Shown: in pieces, positions 53,395-62,175 of the stretch
How positions within the stretch are numbered: position 1 is the first letter of the stretch
How the letters are laid out: each line of letters begins with the position of its first letter
Assembly (NCBI RefSeq): GCF_000746845.1
Contig: NZ_KN050846.1
Span: forward strand, 1,876,963-1,940,962
Length of the DNA: 64,000 bases
DNA from: Altibacter lentus
Lineage (GTDB): Bacteria; Bacteroidota; Bacteroidia; Flavobacteriales; Flavobacteriaceae
Reading direction: 5' to 3'
Made by a program: the position numbers and the translations under genes
Notes under the pieces: generated by a model
What the model saw: only the letters and a program-made list of their open reading frames with translations
The model's database searches: none
Told to the model about the DNA's origin: nothing

Positions 53395-53805
53395 ATGTTA
53401 AAAGAATTCAAAGATTTCATCATGACCGGCAACGTCATAGATCTAGCGGTCGCCGTTATCCTCGCCGCGGCTGTCGGAGGCGTAGTTTCCGGATTTACTA
53501 ACGATATTATGATGCCAATCGTAGGTCACTTTACGGGAGGTGTTGATTTCTCCGACCTTAAGGTTGTGCTTTCTGAAGCTATCGTTGCCGCCGATGGAAC
53601 CATAGAAAAACCCGAAAACGCCATCATGTGGGGAAAATGGGTGAATGCACTTATTAATTTAATAATCGTTGGCTTTGTACTTTTCATGATCGTTAAAGCA
53701 TATAATAAGAGTAAAAAACCGAAAGAAGAAGCACCCGCTGCTCCTGCCGGGCCTACTCAAGAAGAACTATTGATGCAAATTCGTGACGAATTGAGAAAAA
53801 AATAA
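53395..53805 (+). CDS. mscL: Large-conductance mechanosensitive channel MscL
   Basis: A 136-residue two-helix channel. It has the family N-terminus LKEFKDFIMTGNVIDLAVAVILAAAVGGVV, the second helix WVNALINLIIVGFVLFMIVKA, and a charged C-terminal helix (QEELLMQIRDELRKK). It opens under membrane tension to release solutes on osmotic downshock. It is a lone gene with a clear terminator. Confidence 0.97.
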   Translation: MLKEFKDFIMTGNVIDLAVAVILAAAVGGVVSGFTNDIMMPIVGHFTGGVDFSDLKVVLSEAIVAADGTIEKPENAIMWGKWVNALINLIIVGFVLFMIVKAYNKSKKPKEEAPAAPAGPTQEELLMQIRDELRKK

Positions 53806-53841
53806 CCGTTAGCGACCGCTACACTACATAGTTTTAACCAA

Positions 53842-53875
53842 ACCCTTCTTCCTGACCGGAGAAGGGTCTTTTTTT
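53842..53875 (+). terminator. Rho-independent terminator of mscL
   Basis: An 8-bp stem ACCCTTCT/AGAAGGGT with a 10-nt loop is followed by a run of seven T. Confidence 0.88.
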
Positions 53876-53909
53876 GCATTTTATTCTGAAAATTCTTCTT
53901 GCGAAGCTG

Positions 53910-53917
53910 TATTTTTG
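53910..53917 (+). promoter_or_regulatory. -7 box of the asd promoter
   Basis: TATTTTTG lies 20 bp before the asd ATG. A fitting but poor -33 region (TTCTG) lies about 21 bp upstream. Confidence 0.5.
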
Positions 53918-53936
53918 AATCCAAATTGAAATACGT

Positions 53937-54926
53937 ATGAAATTAGCTGTGGTAGGTGCCACCGGAATGGTAGGAACCGTAATGTTGAAACTGTTGGAAG
54001 AACGCAATTTTCCTGTGACACAATTTCTTCCTGTTGCTTCGGAAAAATCTGTTGGGAACGAGGTCGTTTTTAAAGGGGAACCACATACCATCGTAAGTTT
54101 GGAAGCGGCAGTGAGCGCAGTTCCGGACATCGCGATTTTCTCGGCCGGAGGAGAGACGTCGCTTGAATGGGCGCCAAAATTCGCGGCTGCAGGTACAACC
54201 GTTATTGATAATTCGTCTGCCTGGCGAATGGATCAATCAAAAAAATTGATCGTTCCTGAGATAAACGCTCACCTTCTCTCTAAAGATGATAAGATCATCG
54301 CAAACCCTAATTGCTCCACCATTCAAATGGTGATGGTACTTGCTCCGTTACATAAAAAATACCGCATGAAACGCGTGGTGGTCTCTACCTACCAGTCGGT
54401 TTCAGGAACCGGACTCAAGGCCGTACACCAACTTGAAAACGAAATACAGGGCATTAAGGGTGAAATGGCCTATCCCTATCCTATACACAAGAATGCATTA
54501 CCCCATTGTGATGTTTTTGAGGACAACGGCTATACCAAAGAAGAAATGAAGTTAGCACGTGAGCCGCAAAAAATCTTAGATGATAAAAGCTTTTCGGTAA
54601 CGGCTACCGCAGTTCGAATTCCAACTGCCGGCGGCCATAGTGAAGCAGTGAATGTAGAGTTTCACAACGATTTTGAACTCGGCGAGGTTCGATCCATCCT
54701 TCATGAGGTCCCCGGGATAACCGTACAGGACAATCCGGATACGAACACCTACCCCATGCCCATGTACGCACATGATAAAGACGATGTGTTCGTTGGCCGT
54801 ATTCGCCGGGATGAAACGCAGCCAAATTCACTTAATATGTGGATCGTGAGTGATAATTTGCGCAAAGGAGCGGCGACCAATGCCATTCAGATCGCCGAAT
54901 ATCTAGTGGCAAATTCGCTGGTATAG
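53937..54926 (+). CDS. asd: Aspartate-semialdehyde dehydrogenase
   Basis: A 329-residue NADPH-dependent enzyme that makes aspartate semialdehyde for lysine, threonine, methionine and diaminopimelate. It starts with the Rossmann VVGATGMVGTVM, has the catalytic Cys126 in NPNCSTIQM, and GGHSEAVNVEF with the catalytic His. Its own promoter box and terminator make it a single-gene unit. Confidence 0.96.
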   Translation: MKLAVVGATGMVGTVMLKLLEERNFPVTQFLPVASEKSVGNEVVFKGEPHTIVSLEAAVSAVPDIAIFSAGGETSLEWAPKFAAAGTTVIDNSSAWRMDQSKKLIVPEINAHLLSKDDKIIANPNCSTIQMVMVLAPLHKKYRMKRVVVSTYQSVSGTGLKAVHQLENEIQGIKGEMAYPYPIHKNALPHCDVFEDNGYTKEEMKLAREPQKILDDKSFSVTATAVRIPTAGGHSEAVNVEFHNDFELGEVRSILHEVPGITVQDNPDTNTYPMPMYAHDKDDVFVGRIRRDETQPNSLNMWIVSDNLRKGAATNAIQIAEYLVANSLV

Positions 54927-54953
54927 GTTGATATAGGCTATAAAATTTGTATA

Positions 54954-54985
54954 ACACGCAGCACACAAATTCACTGCGTGTTTTT
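54954..54985 (+). terminator. Rho-independent terminator of asd
   Basis: An 8-bp stem ACACGCAG/CTGCGTGT with a 12-nt loop is followed by TTTTT. It lies 28 bp after the stop. Confidence 0.85.
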
Positions 54986-55027
54986 ATTTTGTTTATATTT
55001 AGTTGTTTAACACTAATCGCCATCCCT

Positions 55028-55405
55028 ATGAATTCAACTTTTACTAAAATCCTTCGCATACTTTTGGGTCTCATTCTTCTCTTTTTCGGTTTGAATAAGT
55101 TCATCGATTTTATGCCCATGTTCGAAATGCCTAATGCGGCAGCAAACTTTTTAGAATCTCTTAAGAGTTCGGGCTATGTCTTTTATGTAGTGGCGATCCT
55201 AGAGATCACCGTAGGTCTTCTGTTGTTGATCAATAAATGGGTTCCCTTTGCCTTGATCCTCTTTGCGCCTATCTCTATAAATATTCTGCTCTTCCATTTG
55301 TTCTTGGATGTTTCAGATGTCATTGTAGCCATTGTGATCTCGGTCTTTAATGCGATCCTTATTTATAAATATTGGCGTGCCTACCGCCCATTGTTTCAGT
55401 ATTAG
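55028..55405 (+). CDS. DoxX-like integral membrane protein
   Basis: A 125-residue protein with four predicted membrane helices. It starts KILRILLGLILLFFGLNKFIDFMP, the pattern of DoxX/DUF-type quinone-pathway-like membrane proteins, and ends YKYWRAYRPLF. The frame is open 27 codons upstream, but that part lies over the asd terminator, so the ATG at 55028 is chosen. The function is unknown. Confidence 0.78.
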   Translation: MNSTFTKILRILLGLILLFFGLNKFIDFMPMFEMPNAAANFLESLKSSGYVFYVVAILEITVGLLLLINKWVPFALILFAPISINILLFHLFLDVSDVIVAIVISVFNAILIYKYWRAYRPLFQY

Positions 55406-55500
55406 CTAAAATTACATCCCATTTTAAGGTTCTAACAGTATTATAACTGTTTGAACGAGTAGTTTTTACTATTTTTACGGCTCTTAATCCATTTAAAAAG

Positions 55501-57663
55501 ATGAACAAATATCTTATCCCTTTTTCTATGGCACTTATTTTTGTGGCCTGTAAAGAAGAAACTAAAAAAGAATCCATTGCTGTGACTTACCCGCAAACCA
55601 AAAAAGTTGACACCGTCGACACCTATTTTGGTGTAGATGTGAACGATCCGTATCGCTGGCTTGAAGACGATAGAAGTGCTGAAACAGAGGACTGGGTAAA
55701 AAGACAGAACAAAGTCACTTTTGACTATTTGGATAATATTCCGTTTCGGGAAGCATTGAAAGAGCGGCTCTCGTCATTATGGAACTACGAAAAAGTAGGA
55801 GCTCCGTTTAAAGAAGGAGAGTACACCTACTTTTATAAAAATGACGGACTTCAAAACCAATATGTGGTCTATAGATATAAAACTGGCGAGGATCCTAATA
55901 CTGCAGAAGTTTTTCTAGACCCGAATACCTTTAAAGAGGATGGGACGATCTCCCTTGGCGGACTTAGTTTTTCTGAAGACGGGAAAACAGCGGCTTACAG
56001 TATTTCCGAAGGCGGCAGCGACTGGCGCAAGATCTTGGTAATGAATGCTGAAACTAAAGAAGTGGTTGAAGATACTTTGGTGGATATAAAGTTTAGCGGC
56101 CTCTCCTGGAAAGGTAACGATGGTTTTTACTACTCCAGCTACGACAAACCCGAAGGAAGCGAACTGTCTGCCAAGACCGATCAACACAAATTATACTACC
56201 ACAAACTAGGCACTCCTCAACAAAATGATGCATTGGTCTTTGGTGGTGTTCCCTCGGAAAAACACCGCTATGTGAATGGATATGTCACCGAAGACAATAA
56301 ATATCTGGTGGTAACAGCCAAGACCTCAACTTCGGGGAACAAACTGTATATAAAAGATCTGTCAACCCCCGGCAGCAAATTTGTTACCATTCTGGACCAT
56401 ACAGACAGTGATACGTTTGTGTTAGACAATATAGGAACGAAGCTTATTCTTGTAACCAACCTCAATGCACCTAACCAGAAGATCGTTACCACAGATGCTG
56501 ACAATCCAACCCCTAATAACTGGGTCGAGATCATCCCTGAAACCGAAAATGTGCTTTCTGCCTCCACCGGAGGTGGTTACATTTTTACCGAATATATGGT
56601 AGATGCCGTCTCTAAGGTATATCAATATGACTATAACGGAAAACGTATTCGAGAAATAGAACTTCCCGGTGTGGGAAGTGCGGGAGGCTTTGGTGCGAAG
56701 AAAGACGAAACCGAGCTATACTATTCGTTCACCAATTACGTGACCCCGGGAAGCATTTACAAATACGATATTGAAAAAGGTACTTCTCAACTGTACAGAA
56801 AACCTGAGATCGATTTCAACCCCGAAAATTACGAAAGTAAACAGGTATTCTATACATCTAAGGACGGAACAAAGGTTCCCATGATCATAACACACAAAAA
56901 AGGATTGAAGCTTGATGGTAAAAACCCCACCATATTATACGGTTACGGCGGATTTAATATCTCATTAACCCCCAGCTTTAGTATTACCAATGCCGTTTGG
57001 ATGGAACAGGGGGGTATCTACGCCGTTCCCAATCTGCGTGGTGGTGGGGAATATGGCAAAGAATGGCATAAGGCAGGGACCAAGATGCAAAAACAAAATG
57101 TCTTTGACGATTTCATCGCTGCTGCAGAGTATTTAATAAATAACAACTATACCTCCCCGGATTATCTTGCGGTACGTGGGGGATCCAATGGTGGTCTTTT
57201 GGTTGGTGCTGCCATGACACAGCGTCCCGACCTCATGAAGGTGGCTTTACCTGCCGTAGGTGTTATGGATATGTTGCGCTATCATACTTTTACTGCGGGA
57301 GCAGGATGGGCGTATGATTACGGCACCGCAGAGGACAGCAAAGAAATGTTCGAATATTTAAAAGGATATTCTCCTGTTCACAATGTAAAAGCAGGTGTGG
57401 AATATCCCGCCACATTAGTGACAACGGGTGACCACGATGACCGTGTGGTTCCTGCACATAGTTTCAAATATGCTGCCGAACTTCAAGAAAAACAAGCAGG
57501 AAATAATCCTGTGCTTATTCGAATCGAAACCGATGCAGGACACGGTGCCGGAACCCCAATTAGTAAGACCATAGAAGAATACGCCGATATCTTTGGGTTT
57601 ACACTCTATAATATGGGCTACGAGGTACTCCCGCAAAAGGTGAATGACAAAGTGAAGGAATAA
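55501..57663 (+). CDS. Prolyl oligopeptidase (S9A) lipoprotein
   Basis: A 720-residue serine peptidase that cuts after proline in short peptides. It has a lipoprotein-like start (MALIFVAC, Cys17). A seven-bladed propeller (about 80-430) precedes the hydrolase domain, with the nucleophile Ser562 in RGGSNGGLL, the Asp in [10 protein letters not shown] and the His in DAGHGAG. It is probably anchored in the envelope and takes up peptides outside the cytoplasm. A strong terminator follows. Confidence 0.95.
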   Translation: MNKYLIPFSMALIFVACKEETKKESIAVTYPQTKKVDTVDTYFGVDVNDPYRWLEDDRSAETEDWVKRQNKVTFDYLDNIPFREALKERLSSLWNYEKVGAPFKEGEYTYFYKNDGLQNQYVVYRYKTGEDPNTAEVFLDPNTFKEDGTISLGGLSFSEDGKTAAYSISEGGSDWRKILVMNAETKEVVEDTLVDIKFSGLSWKGNDGFYYSSYDKPEGSELSAKTDQHKLYYHKLGTPQQNDALVFGGVPSEKHRYVNGYVTEDNKYLVVTAKTSTSGNKLYIKDLSTPGSKFVTILDHTDSDTFVLDNIGTKLILVTNLNAPNQKIVTTDADNPTPNNWVEIIPETENVLSASTGGGYIFTEYMVDAVSKVYQYDYNGKRIREIELPGVGSAGGFGAKKDETELYYSFTNYVTPGSIYKYDIEKGTSQLYRKPEIDFNPENYESKQVFYTSKDGTKVPMIITHKKGLKLDGKNPTILYGYGGFNISLTPSFSITNAVWMEQGGIYAVPNLRGGGEYGKEWHKAGTKMQKQNVFDDFIAAAEYLINNNYTSPDYLAVRGGSNGGLLVGAAMTQRPDLMKVALPAVGVMDMLRYHTFTAGAGWAYDYGTAEDSKEMFEYLKGYSPVHNVKAGVEYPATLVTTGDHDDRVVPAHSFKYAAELQEKQAGNNPVLIRIETDAGHGAGTPISKTIEEYADIFGFTLYNMGYEVLPQKVNDKVKE

Positions 57664-57682
57664 ACCCTTAAGAACTCATTAA

Positions 57683-57728
57683 AAAAGGTTGTTAGTTCTC
57701 TATTTTTTAGGAAAGCTAACAACCTTTT
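57683..57728. terminator. Terminator after the prolyl oligopeptidase gene
   Basis: A 13-bp perfect stem AAAAGGTTGTTAG/CTAACAACCTTTT with a 20-nt loop. It is AT-rich on both outer sides and could work in both directions. Confidence 0.8.
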
Positions 57729-57741
57729 CTTATCATCTAGC

Positions 57742-58692
57742 ATGTTAAACGTCGCCATTGAATCCTTTTCCTATTCAGACAGAGAAATTCTGAAGGATAT
57801 TTCTTTTCAATTAAATAAAGGAGAACATCTTGCCGTGCTGGGAGAAAGCGGTTGTGGTAAATCGACGCTCTTACACATCATCTATGGCTTATTACACCTT
57901 GAAAAAGGAGTTCTTTCATGGAACGAAACCCCTCTTTTAGGGCCTAAGCATCATCTTATTCCCGGGGAGGCTTTTATAAAGCTGGTAGCTCAGGAATTCA
58001 ATATCATGCCCTTTAGCACCGTATGGGAAAATGTGGGCAGTCACCTCACAAGGCTTGAAGAGGAAGAAGACCATGCGCGCATCCAAGAGTTACTAAGGGT
58101 AGTCGATTTCGTGGGATTCGAAAAGACAATGGTGAAGCATCTTAGCGGCGGACAAAAGCAAAGGGTAGCCTTAGCAAAGGCGCTGGCAAATACCCCCCAG
58201 CTGCTTTTGTTGGACGAACCTTTTAGCAATATTGACACTTTCCGAAAGAATACCTTGCGACGAAATTTGTTTGCCTATTTAAAGCTGAACGGTATTAGCT
58301 GCATCACAGCCACCCATGATGCTGAAGAAGCCTTAACGTATTCAGACAGGATCCTTATACTGAAAGACGGTTCGTTAGACAGGATCGCTTCACCCCAAAC
58401 ACTCTTTAAGTCACTTAAGACAGCCTATCAGGCGGGGTTTTTTGGGGACTTTTCCGAACTTCCCGAAAAGGTGTTATTTTCGGAAACTGCTTCCGAAACA
58501 GTGAGGATCGTTCTCCCCCATCAATTAATTCCCTGCCAGTCGGCCACCCCGCTTCAGGTTGTAGTAAAAAAATCGTACTTTAAGGGTAGCTATCATCTCG
58601 TTCAGTCAAAAATGAAGGACACGATCGTTTGGTTTACTCATTCAGAAGCCATTGAGCCCGAGACATCACTTTATCTTCGATATCATGTATAG
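57742..58692 (+). CDS. ABC transporter ATP-binding protein with TOBE-like tail (no permease nearby)
   Basis: A 316-residue ABC ATPase. Walker A is GESGCGKST (34-42), the signature HLSGGQKQRVALAKAL, Walker B LLLLDEPFSNID, and the switch ATHDAEEA. About 80 C-terminal residues (VRIVLPHQLIPCQ ... KKSYFKGSYHLVQ) resemble a TOBE domain as in polyamine, iron and molybdate importers. No permease or binding protein is adjacent. Its substrate cannot be named. The stop overlaps the next gene by 8 bases. Confidence 0.9.
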   Translation: MLNVAIESFSYSDREILKDISFQLNKGEHLAVLGESGCGKSTLLHIIYGLLHLEKGVLSWNETPLLGPKHHLIPGEAFIKLVAQEFNIMPFSTVWENVGSHLTRLEEEEDHARIQELLRVVDFVGFEKTMVKHLSGGQKQRVALAKALANTPQLLLLDEPFSNIDTFRKNTLRRNLFAYLKLNGISCITATHDAEEALTYSDRILILKDGSLDRIASPQTLFKSLKTAYQAGFFGDFSELPEKVLFSETASETVRIVLPHQLIPCQSATPLQVVVKKSYFKGSYHLVQSKMKDTIVWFTHSEAIEPETSLYLRYHV

Positions 58693-59215
58693 AATCTTTA
58701 TTTTCTTTACTCTCCTTATGTTGGCCGCCGGTTCTCTGTGGGCCCAAGAAAAGAACGATCCAAAGTACCTGGAAAAAGTGCAAACCATTGAAAGTACGAT
58801 CACGGCGTTATACGCAGTGATTTCAGGAGAAAAAGGAGATAACCGAGACTGGGAATTGTTCCGGTTTCTCTTTGCTTCCGAAGCAAAGCTCATCCCAACC
58901 GGAAAGGCTGCCAGCGGAGTTTCTTCGTTGCGTTACATGACCCCGGAAGCGTATATCGCCGCGTCCGAACAGTGGCTGCTGGACAATGGCTTCTTCGAGA
59001 AAGAAATCTTTCGCATAGAAGAGCATTTCGGCAACATTGCCCATGTGTTTAGCACTTACGCTTCCTATTATTCTGAAACAGATGAGACGCCATTTATGCG
59101 AGGTATTAATAGCATACAGTTATTTCACGATGGTGATCGATGGTGGGTCGTGAACATTTATTGGACGCCGGAAACCCCGGAAACCCCCATTCCGAAGAGA
59201 TACTTACCCAATTGA
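58685..59215 (+). CDS. Secreted NTF2/SnoaL-like protein
   Basis: A 176-residue protein with a signal peptide (cleaved near SLWAQEK, about residue 20). The mature part has the pattern of NTF2-like (DUF4440/SnoaL) domains: IESTITALYAVISGEKGDNRDWELFRFLFAS, then HVFSTYASYYSETDE, then GINSIQLFHDGDRWWVVNIYW. The start is the ATG at 58685, overlapping the ABC gene by 8 bases; an ATG 33 bases earlier would put charged residues before the signal. Function unknown. Confidence 0.8.
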   Translation: MYRIFIFFTLLMLAAGSLWAQEKNDPKYLEKVQTIESTITALYAVISGEKGDNRDWELFRFLFASEAKLIPTGKAASGVSSLRYMTPEAYIAASEQWLLDNGFFEKEIFRIEEHFGNIAHVFSTYASYYSETDETPFMRGINSIQLFHDGDRWWVVNIYWTPETPETPIPKRYLPN

Positions 59216-59295
59216 CCGGTATAAAGATTGTTTTGGATTTGGCACTTTCTAGCAGCATTATCCGTATCTTTAAGTTCATATCAACATAAAATATT

Positions 59296-59826
59296 ATGAG
59301 CTGGGAGTACTTTACGAAAGATCTTTCTTGGGAGTCATTAGCTTCTGTATTGTTAGGAACACTGCTCCTTTATGGTGCTCTAATTTTGTACACGCGGTTC
59401 TTCGGACTAAAAAGTTTTAGTAAAATGACCGGCTTTGAATTTATCACTACCATTGCCATAGGAAATCTGTTTGCTATGAGTATTGGAACCGGCAATCCTA
59501 AATTATTGGTGGGCGGTCTGCTTATTGGTCTGCTATATTTTTTGAATTATCTTATTTCGTTGCTGCAATTTAAAAGTAACGCTGCTCAAAATGCATTGGA
59601 CAATTCCCCCATCCTGCTCATGCGGAACGGAGCCTTTTTGGAAGATAACTTGAAACGAAGCAAAGTCACCAAAGATGAGCTTCGGGGTAAACTTCGCGAA
59701 GCAAACGTGCTAAGTCTTCAACAGGCAAAGGCCGTGATCCTTGAAACCACAGGTGATGTAAGCGTTTTGCATACAGATAAAGACTTGGATGTAGAATCAT
59801 TCCTTTTAGAGGACGTAATTTCGTAA
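59296..59826 (+). CDS. DUF421/YetF-family membrane protein
   Basis: A 176-residue membrane protein with two to three helices in the first 100 residues (LLYGALILYTRFFGLKSFSKMTGFEF, then the conserved ITTIAIGNLFAMSIGTGN). The C-terminal cytoplasmic DUF421 part is short (ILLMRNGAFLEDNLKRSKVTKDELRGKLREANV). YetF proteins are usually 200-230 residues, so this is a short form. The function is unknown. The next gene follows 1 bp later. Confidence 0.82.
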   Translation: MSWEYFTKDLSWESLASVLLGTLLLYGALILYTRFFGLKSFSKMTGFEFITTIAIGNLFAMSIGTGNPKLLVGGLLIGLLYFLNYLISLLQFKSNAAQNALDNSPILLMRNGAFLEDNLKRSKVTKDELRGKLREANVLSLQQAKAVILETTGDVSVLHTDKDLDVESFLLEDVIS

Positions 59827-59827
59827 T

Positions 59828-60538
59828 ATGTCTTTTTTAACTGCAGAATGGCGCAAATTGCTCTTGGCGAATTATGAGGTTCCTCCTTCGCTACTTACAA
59901 AATACCTTCCTTTTGGCACCGAGTTAGACCTATGGAAAGGTCGTTGCTATGTAAGTATGGTAGGTTTTCTATTTGTAAATACCCGGTTGCGCGGTTTAAA
60001 AATTCCGTATCACACTACTTTTGAAGAGGTAAACCTGCGATTCTACGTAAAGCGAGAAGAAATGGGTCAATGGAAGCGAGGTGTTGTTTTCGTGAAAGAG
60101 ATCGTTCCAAAACCTGCAATCACCTGGGTGGCCAACACTTTTTACAAGGAACGCTATGAGACACATCCTATGAAGCATGTATGGAACGAGGACAAAAGCC
60201 ATCTGGAGGTATCTTACCATTGGCGGTTGAATAGTGGTTGGCAGTTTTTGCAAGGCACTGCCGAAGCTAACGCAAAACCTATCGAACCCGGAAGTGAAGC
60301 CGAATTTATTACCGAGCATTATTGGGGGTACGCACAAGTGAACGATCATACCACGAACGAGTACGAAGTAACACACCCCAGATGGCTTCAATATCCCATC
60401 CTTACATTTGAAAGTAATATTGATTTTACCGCCAATTACGGTCCCGCGTTTGCCATGCTCAATCAACAAGAACCGATCTCTGTAATGTTAGCTGAAGGAT
60501 CTGCTATTACGGTAGAATCAAAAAAGCAGATCTCATAA
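59828..60538 (+). CDS. DUF2071 (YqjF-like) protein
   Basis: A 236-residue protein of the YqjF/DUF2071 group. Marks are LLANYEVPPSLLTKYLP near the start, YVSMVGFLFVNTRLRG, EEVNLRFYVKR and VVFVKEIVPKPAITWVANT. The family has a beta-barrel-like fold, and no enzyme activity is known. It starts 1 bp after the DUF421 gene and is likely in one operon with it and the next gene. Confidence 0.82.
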   Translation: MSFLTAEWRKLLLANYEVPPSLLTKYLPFGTELDLWKGRCYVSMVGFLFVNTRLRGLKIPYHTTFEEVNLRFYVKREEMGQWKRGVVFVKEIVPKPAITWVANTFYKERYETHPMKHVWNEDKSHLEVSYHWRLNSGWQFLQGTAEANAKPIEPGSEAEFITEHYWGYAQVNDHTTNEYEVTHPRWLQYPILTFESNIDFTANYGPAFAMLNQQEPISVMLAEGSAITVESKKQIS

Positions 60539-60558
60539 GAATTAAAAAAACAGCACCA

Positions 60559-61032
60559 TTGACTTATAAAAATCTACCTTCCCTCTCCCCTGCAAAAATT
60601 GTATTTTCCATCGTGCTTTCAATTGCAGCGGTCTATCTGTTCTATGAAGGAACCCTCTTTGGCATTGTGCTTTTAGGTGCTGCATTACGCCTCTCGTATA
60701 TAGAAGGTATTGAGCTTGATCTTGAAAAAATGCGGTACAGAAAATTACACTCCATCTTGGCGTTTGATTTTGGCAAATGGAGACCGCTGCCTGCCATTGA
60801 GTATGTTTCGGTATTTAAGACGCAAAAGACCAGCAGAGCACGCGTGATCACTGCCGAAGCCCACATGGGGTTTGAAGTCTATAAAGTAAATTTGTTTTAC
60901 GCCTCCAATAAACACATCGAGGCGTATGTGTCAGACGATTCCAATGCAGCGTTCGCCATGGCTAAGGACATGGCCGCCATCCTGAAAATAAAGATCTGGG
61001 ATGCGACACAAACAGAACAACGATGGCGTTAG
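60559..61032 (+). CDS. Small membrane protein of unknown function (TTG start)
   Basis: A 157-residue protein starting at TTG (MTYKNLPSLS). Two hydrophobic helices lie at about 10-45, followed by a soluble part (ELDLEKMRYRKLHSILAFDFGKWRPLP ... VSVFKTQKTSRARVIT). The pattern recalls bacterial PH-like membrane proteins but is not clear enough to name. It follows DUF2071 by 20 bp and ends one base before a convergent gene. Confidence 0.6.
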   Translation: MTYKNLPSLSPAKIVFSIVLSIAAVYLFYEGTLFGIVLLGAALRLSYIEGIELDLEKMRYRKLHSILAFDFGKWRPLPAIEYVSVFKTQKTSRARVITAEAHMGFEVYKVNLFYASNKHIEAYVSDDSNAAFAMAKDMAAILKIKIWDATQTEQRWR

Positions 61033-61033
61033 C

Positions 61034-61492
61034 TTACTTTATACTTGAAATTGTATAATCTTTTTCGTTGAATGTAAATCTATCCTCTTTGCGCTTTCCG
61101 GAGAGGAAGTTTCCAATAGGCGAATGAAGAGCGACACAAAAATAGGTTGTTTTATTTACCTCTACGGCGCCAATGGAAATGCTAATAAAAAAAGTACCTT
61201 GATTGGTATAGACAAGGCTTCCTAAGCGGGCATAATCTGAAGTTGCCTTGACGTCAATTTTTTTGACCAAAGACTGAAGATTCTCGATCTCTTGTAGCTG
61301 CTTGCCTGCATTCTCGCGATCTATCTGCAGCATGGCCCTGCCGGTTTCATGCTTATCTCCACTGCTGTTCTTCGACTCCTCCAACAAAGATTCTTCAATG
61401 TCGGTAATCGATTGTTTTATCTTCTGAAATCGCTTTTCCACTACGAGAACACATTGATCCCTTAGGGCAGATTTAAGTTCTATCACGGTCAT
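61034..61492 (-). CDS. GreA/GreB-like coiled-coil protein
   Basis: A 152-residue protein. An N-terminal antiparallel coiled coil (SITDIEESLLEESKNSSGDKHETGRAMLQIDRENAG) is followed by a C-terminal FKBP-like beta domain (LGSLVYTNQGTFFISISIGAVEVN ... SPIGNFLSGKRKEDRF), the plan of GreA/GreB transcript-cleavage factors. Flavobacterial members are often labelled 3-oxoacyl-ACP synthase, but no condensing-enzyme motif is present. The role may be to bind RNA polymerase; this is inferred. It lies 8 bp after mtgA. Confidence 0.75.
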   Translation of the reverse strand: MTVIELKSALRDQCVLVVEKRFQKIKQSITDIEESLLEESKNSSGDKHETGRAMLQIDRENAGKQLQEIENLQSLVKKIDVKATSDYARLGSLVYTNQGTFFISISIGAVEVNKTTYFCVALHSPIGNFLSGKRKEDRFTFNEKDYTISSIK

Positions 61493-61500
61493 TTCAAGTC

Positions 61501-62175
61501 TTATTCTTTTAGGTCAAAAGTACCATAATTCCGCATTTGTTTTACAATCCAAGTCGTTCTATTTTGAATGTATCTTGATCTTGGGTTTGCCTTGTAGTTC
61601 TGCGGATTCGGAAGGATTGCAGCAATTGCGGCAGCTTCCTCACGCCCAAGTTTGTTTGCCGGTTTACGAAACCAATAATTCGCTGCTGCCTCTGCTCCGT
61701 AGACCCCTTTTCCCATTTCAATACTGTTTAGATATACCTCAAGGATTCGTTCTTTTGTCCAAAGCGTCTCGATCAAAAAAGTAAAATATGTTTCCAACCC
61801 TTTTCGGAACCAATTTCTATGAGGCCATAGAAAAACGTTCTTTGCTGTTTGCTGCGAAATGGTGCTTCCACCCTTTAGCTTTTTCCCTTTTTTATTACTT
61901 TCGTATGCTTTTTTAATAGATTCTACGTCAAATCCGTTATGTTTTGTAAAATTTTGATCTTCAGAGCAGATCACGGCTAATTGTAAGTAAGGTGAAATTT
62001 GCGTAAGCGGCACCCAATCGTGTTTCGTGTCTAATCCTTCTTCGGCCGTAATAGTACGGATACCCATTAACGGGGTATAGGGTACGGGTAAGGCTCCATA
62101 CAATAGTACCCAAAGGACGGTGAGCACAACAAACCATCCAATACCTTTGAGAATCCATCTAAAAAATCGTTTCAT
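61501..62175 (-). CDS. mtgA: Monofunctional peptidoglycan glycosyltransferase
   Basis: A 224-residue GT51 enzyme that polymerises glycan strands from lipid II. One N-terminal membrane helix precedes SEDQNFTKHNGFDVESIKKA (catalytic Glu), GGSTISQQTAKNVFLW, KERILEVYLNSIEMGKGVYGAEAAA and ILPNP. No transpeptidase domain follows. Its ATG overlaps the stop of the FAD oxidoreductase by 4 bases, and the GreA-like gene follows by 8 bp. Confidence 0.95.
   Translation of the reverse strand: MKRFFRWILKGIGWFVVLTVLWVLLYGALPVPYTPLMGIRTITAEEGLDTKHDWVPLTQISPYLQLAVICSEDQNFTKHNGFDVESIKKAYESNKKGKKLKGGSTISQQTAKNVFLWPHRNWFRKGLETYFTFLIETLWTKERILEVYLNSIEMGKGVYGAEAAANYWFRKPANKLGREEAAAIAAILPNPQNYKANPRSRYIQNRTTWIVKQMRNYGTFDLKE

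Noticed and set aside
61034-61492. 3-oxoacyl-ACP synthase, a label common for this flavobacterial family
   Set aside because: The protein is 152 residues, starts with a coiled coil and has no condensing-enzyme Cys-His-His motifs. The GreA/GreB plan fits better.
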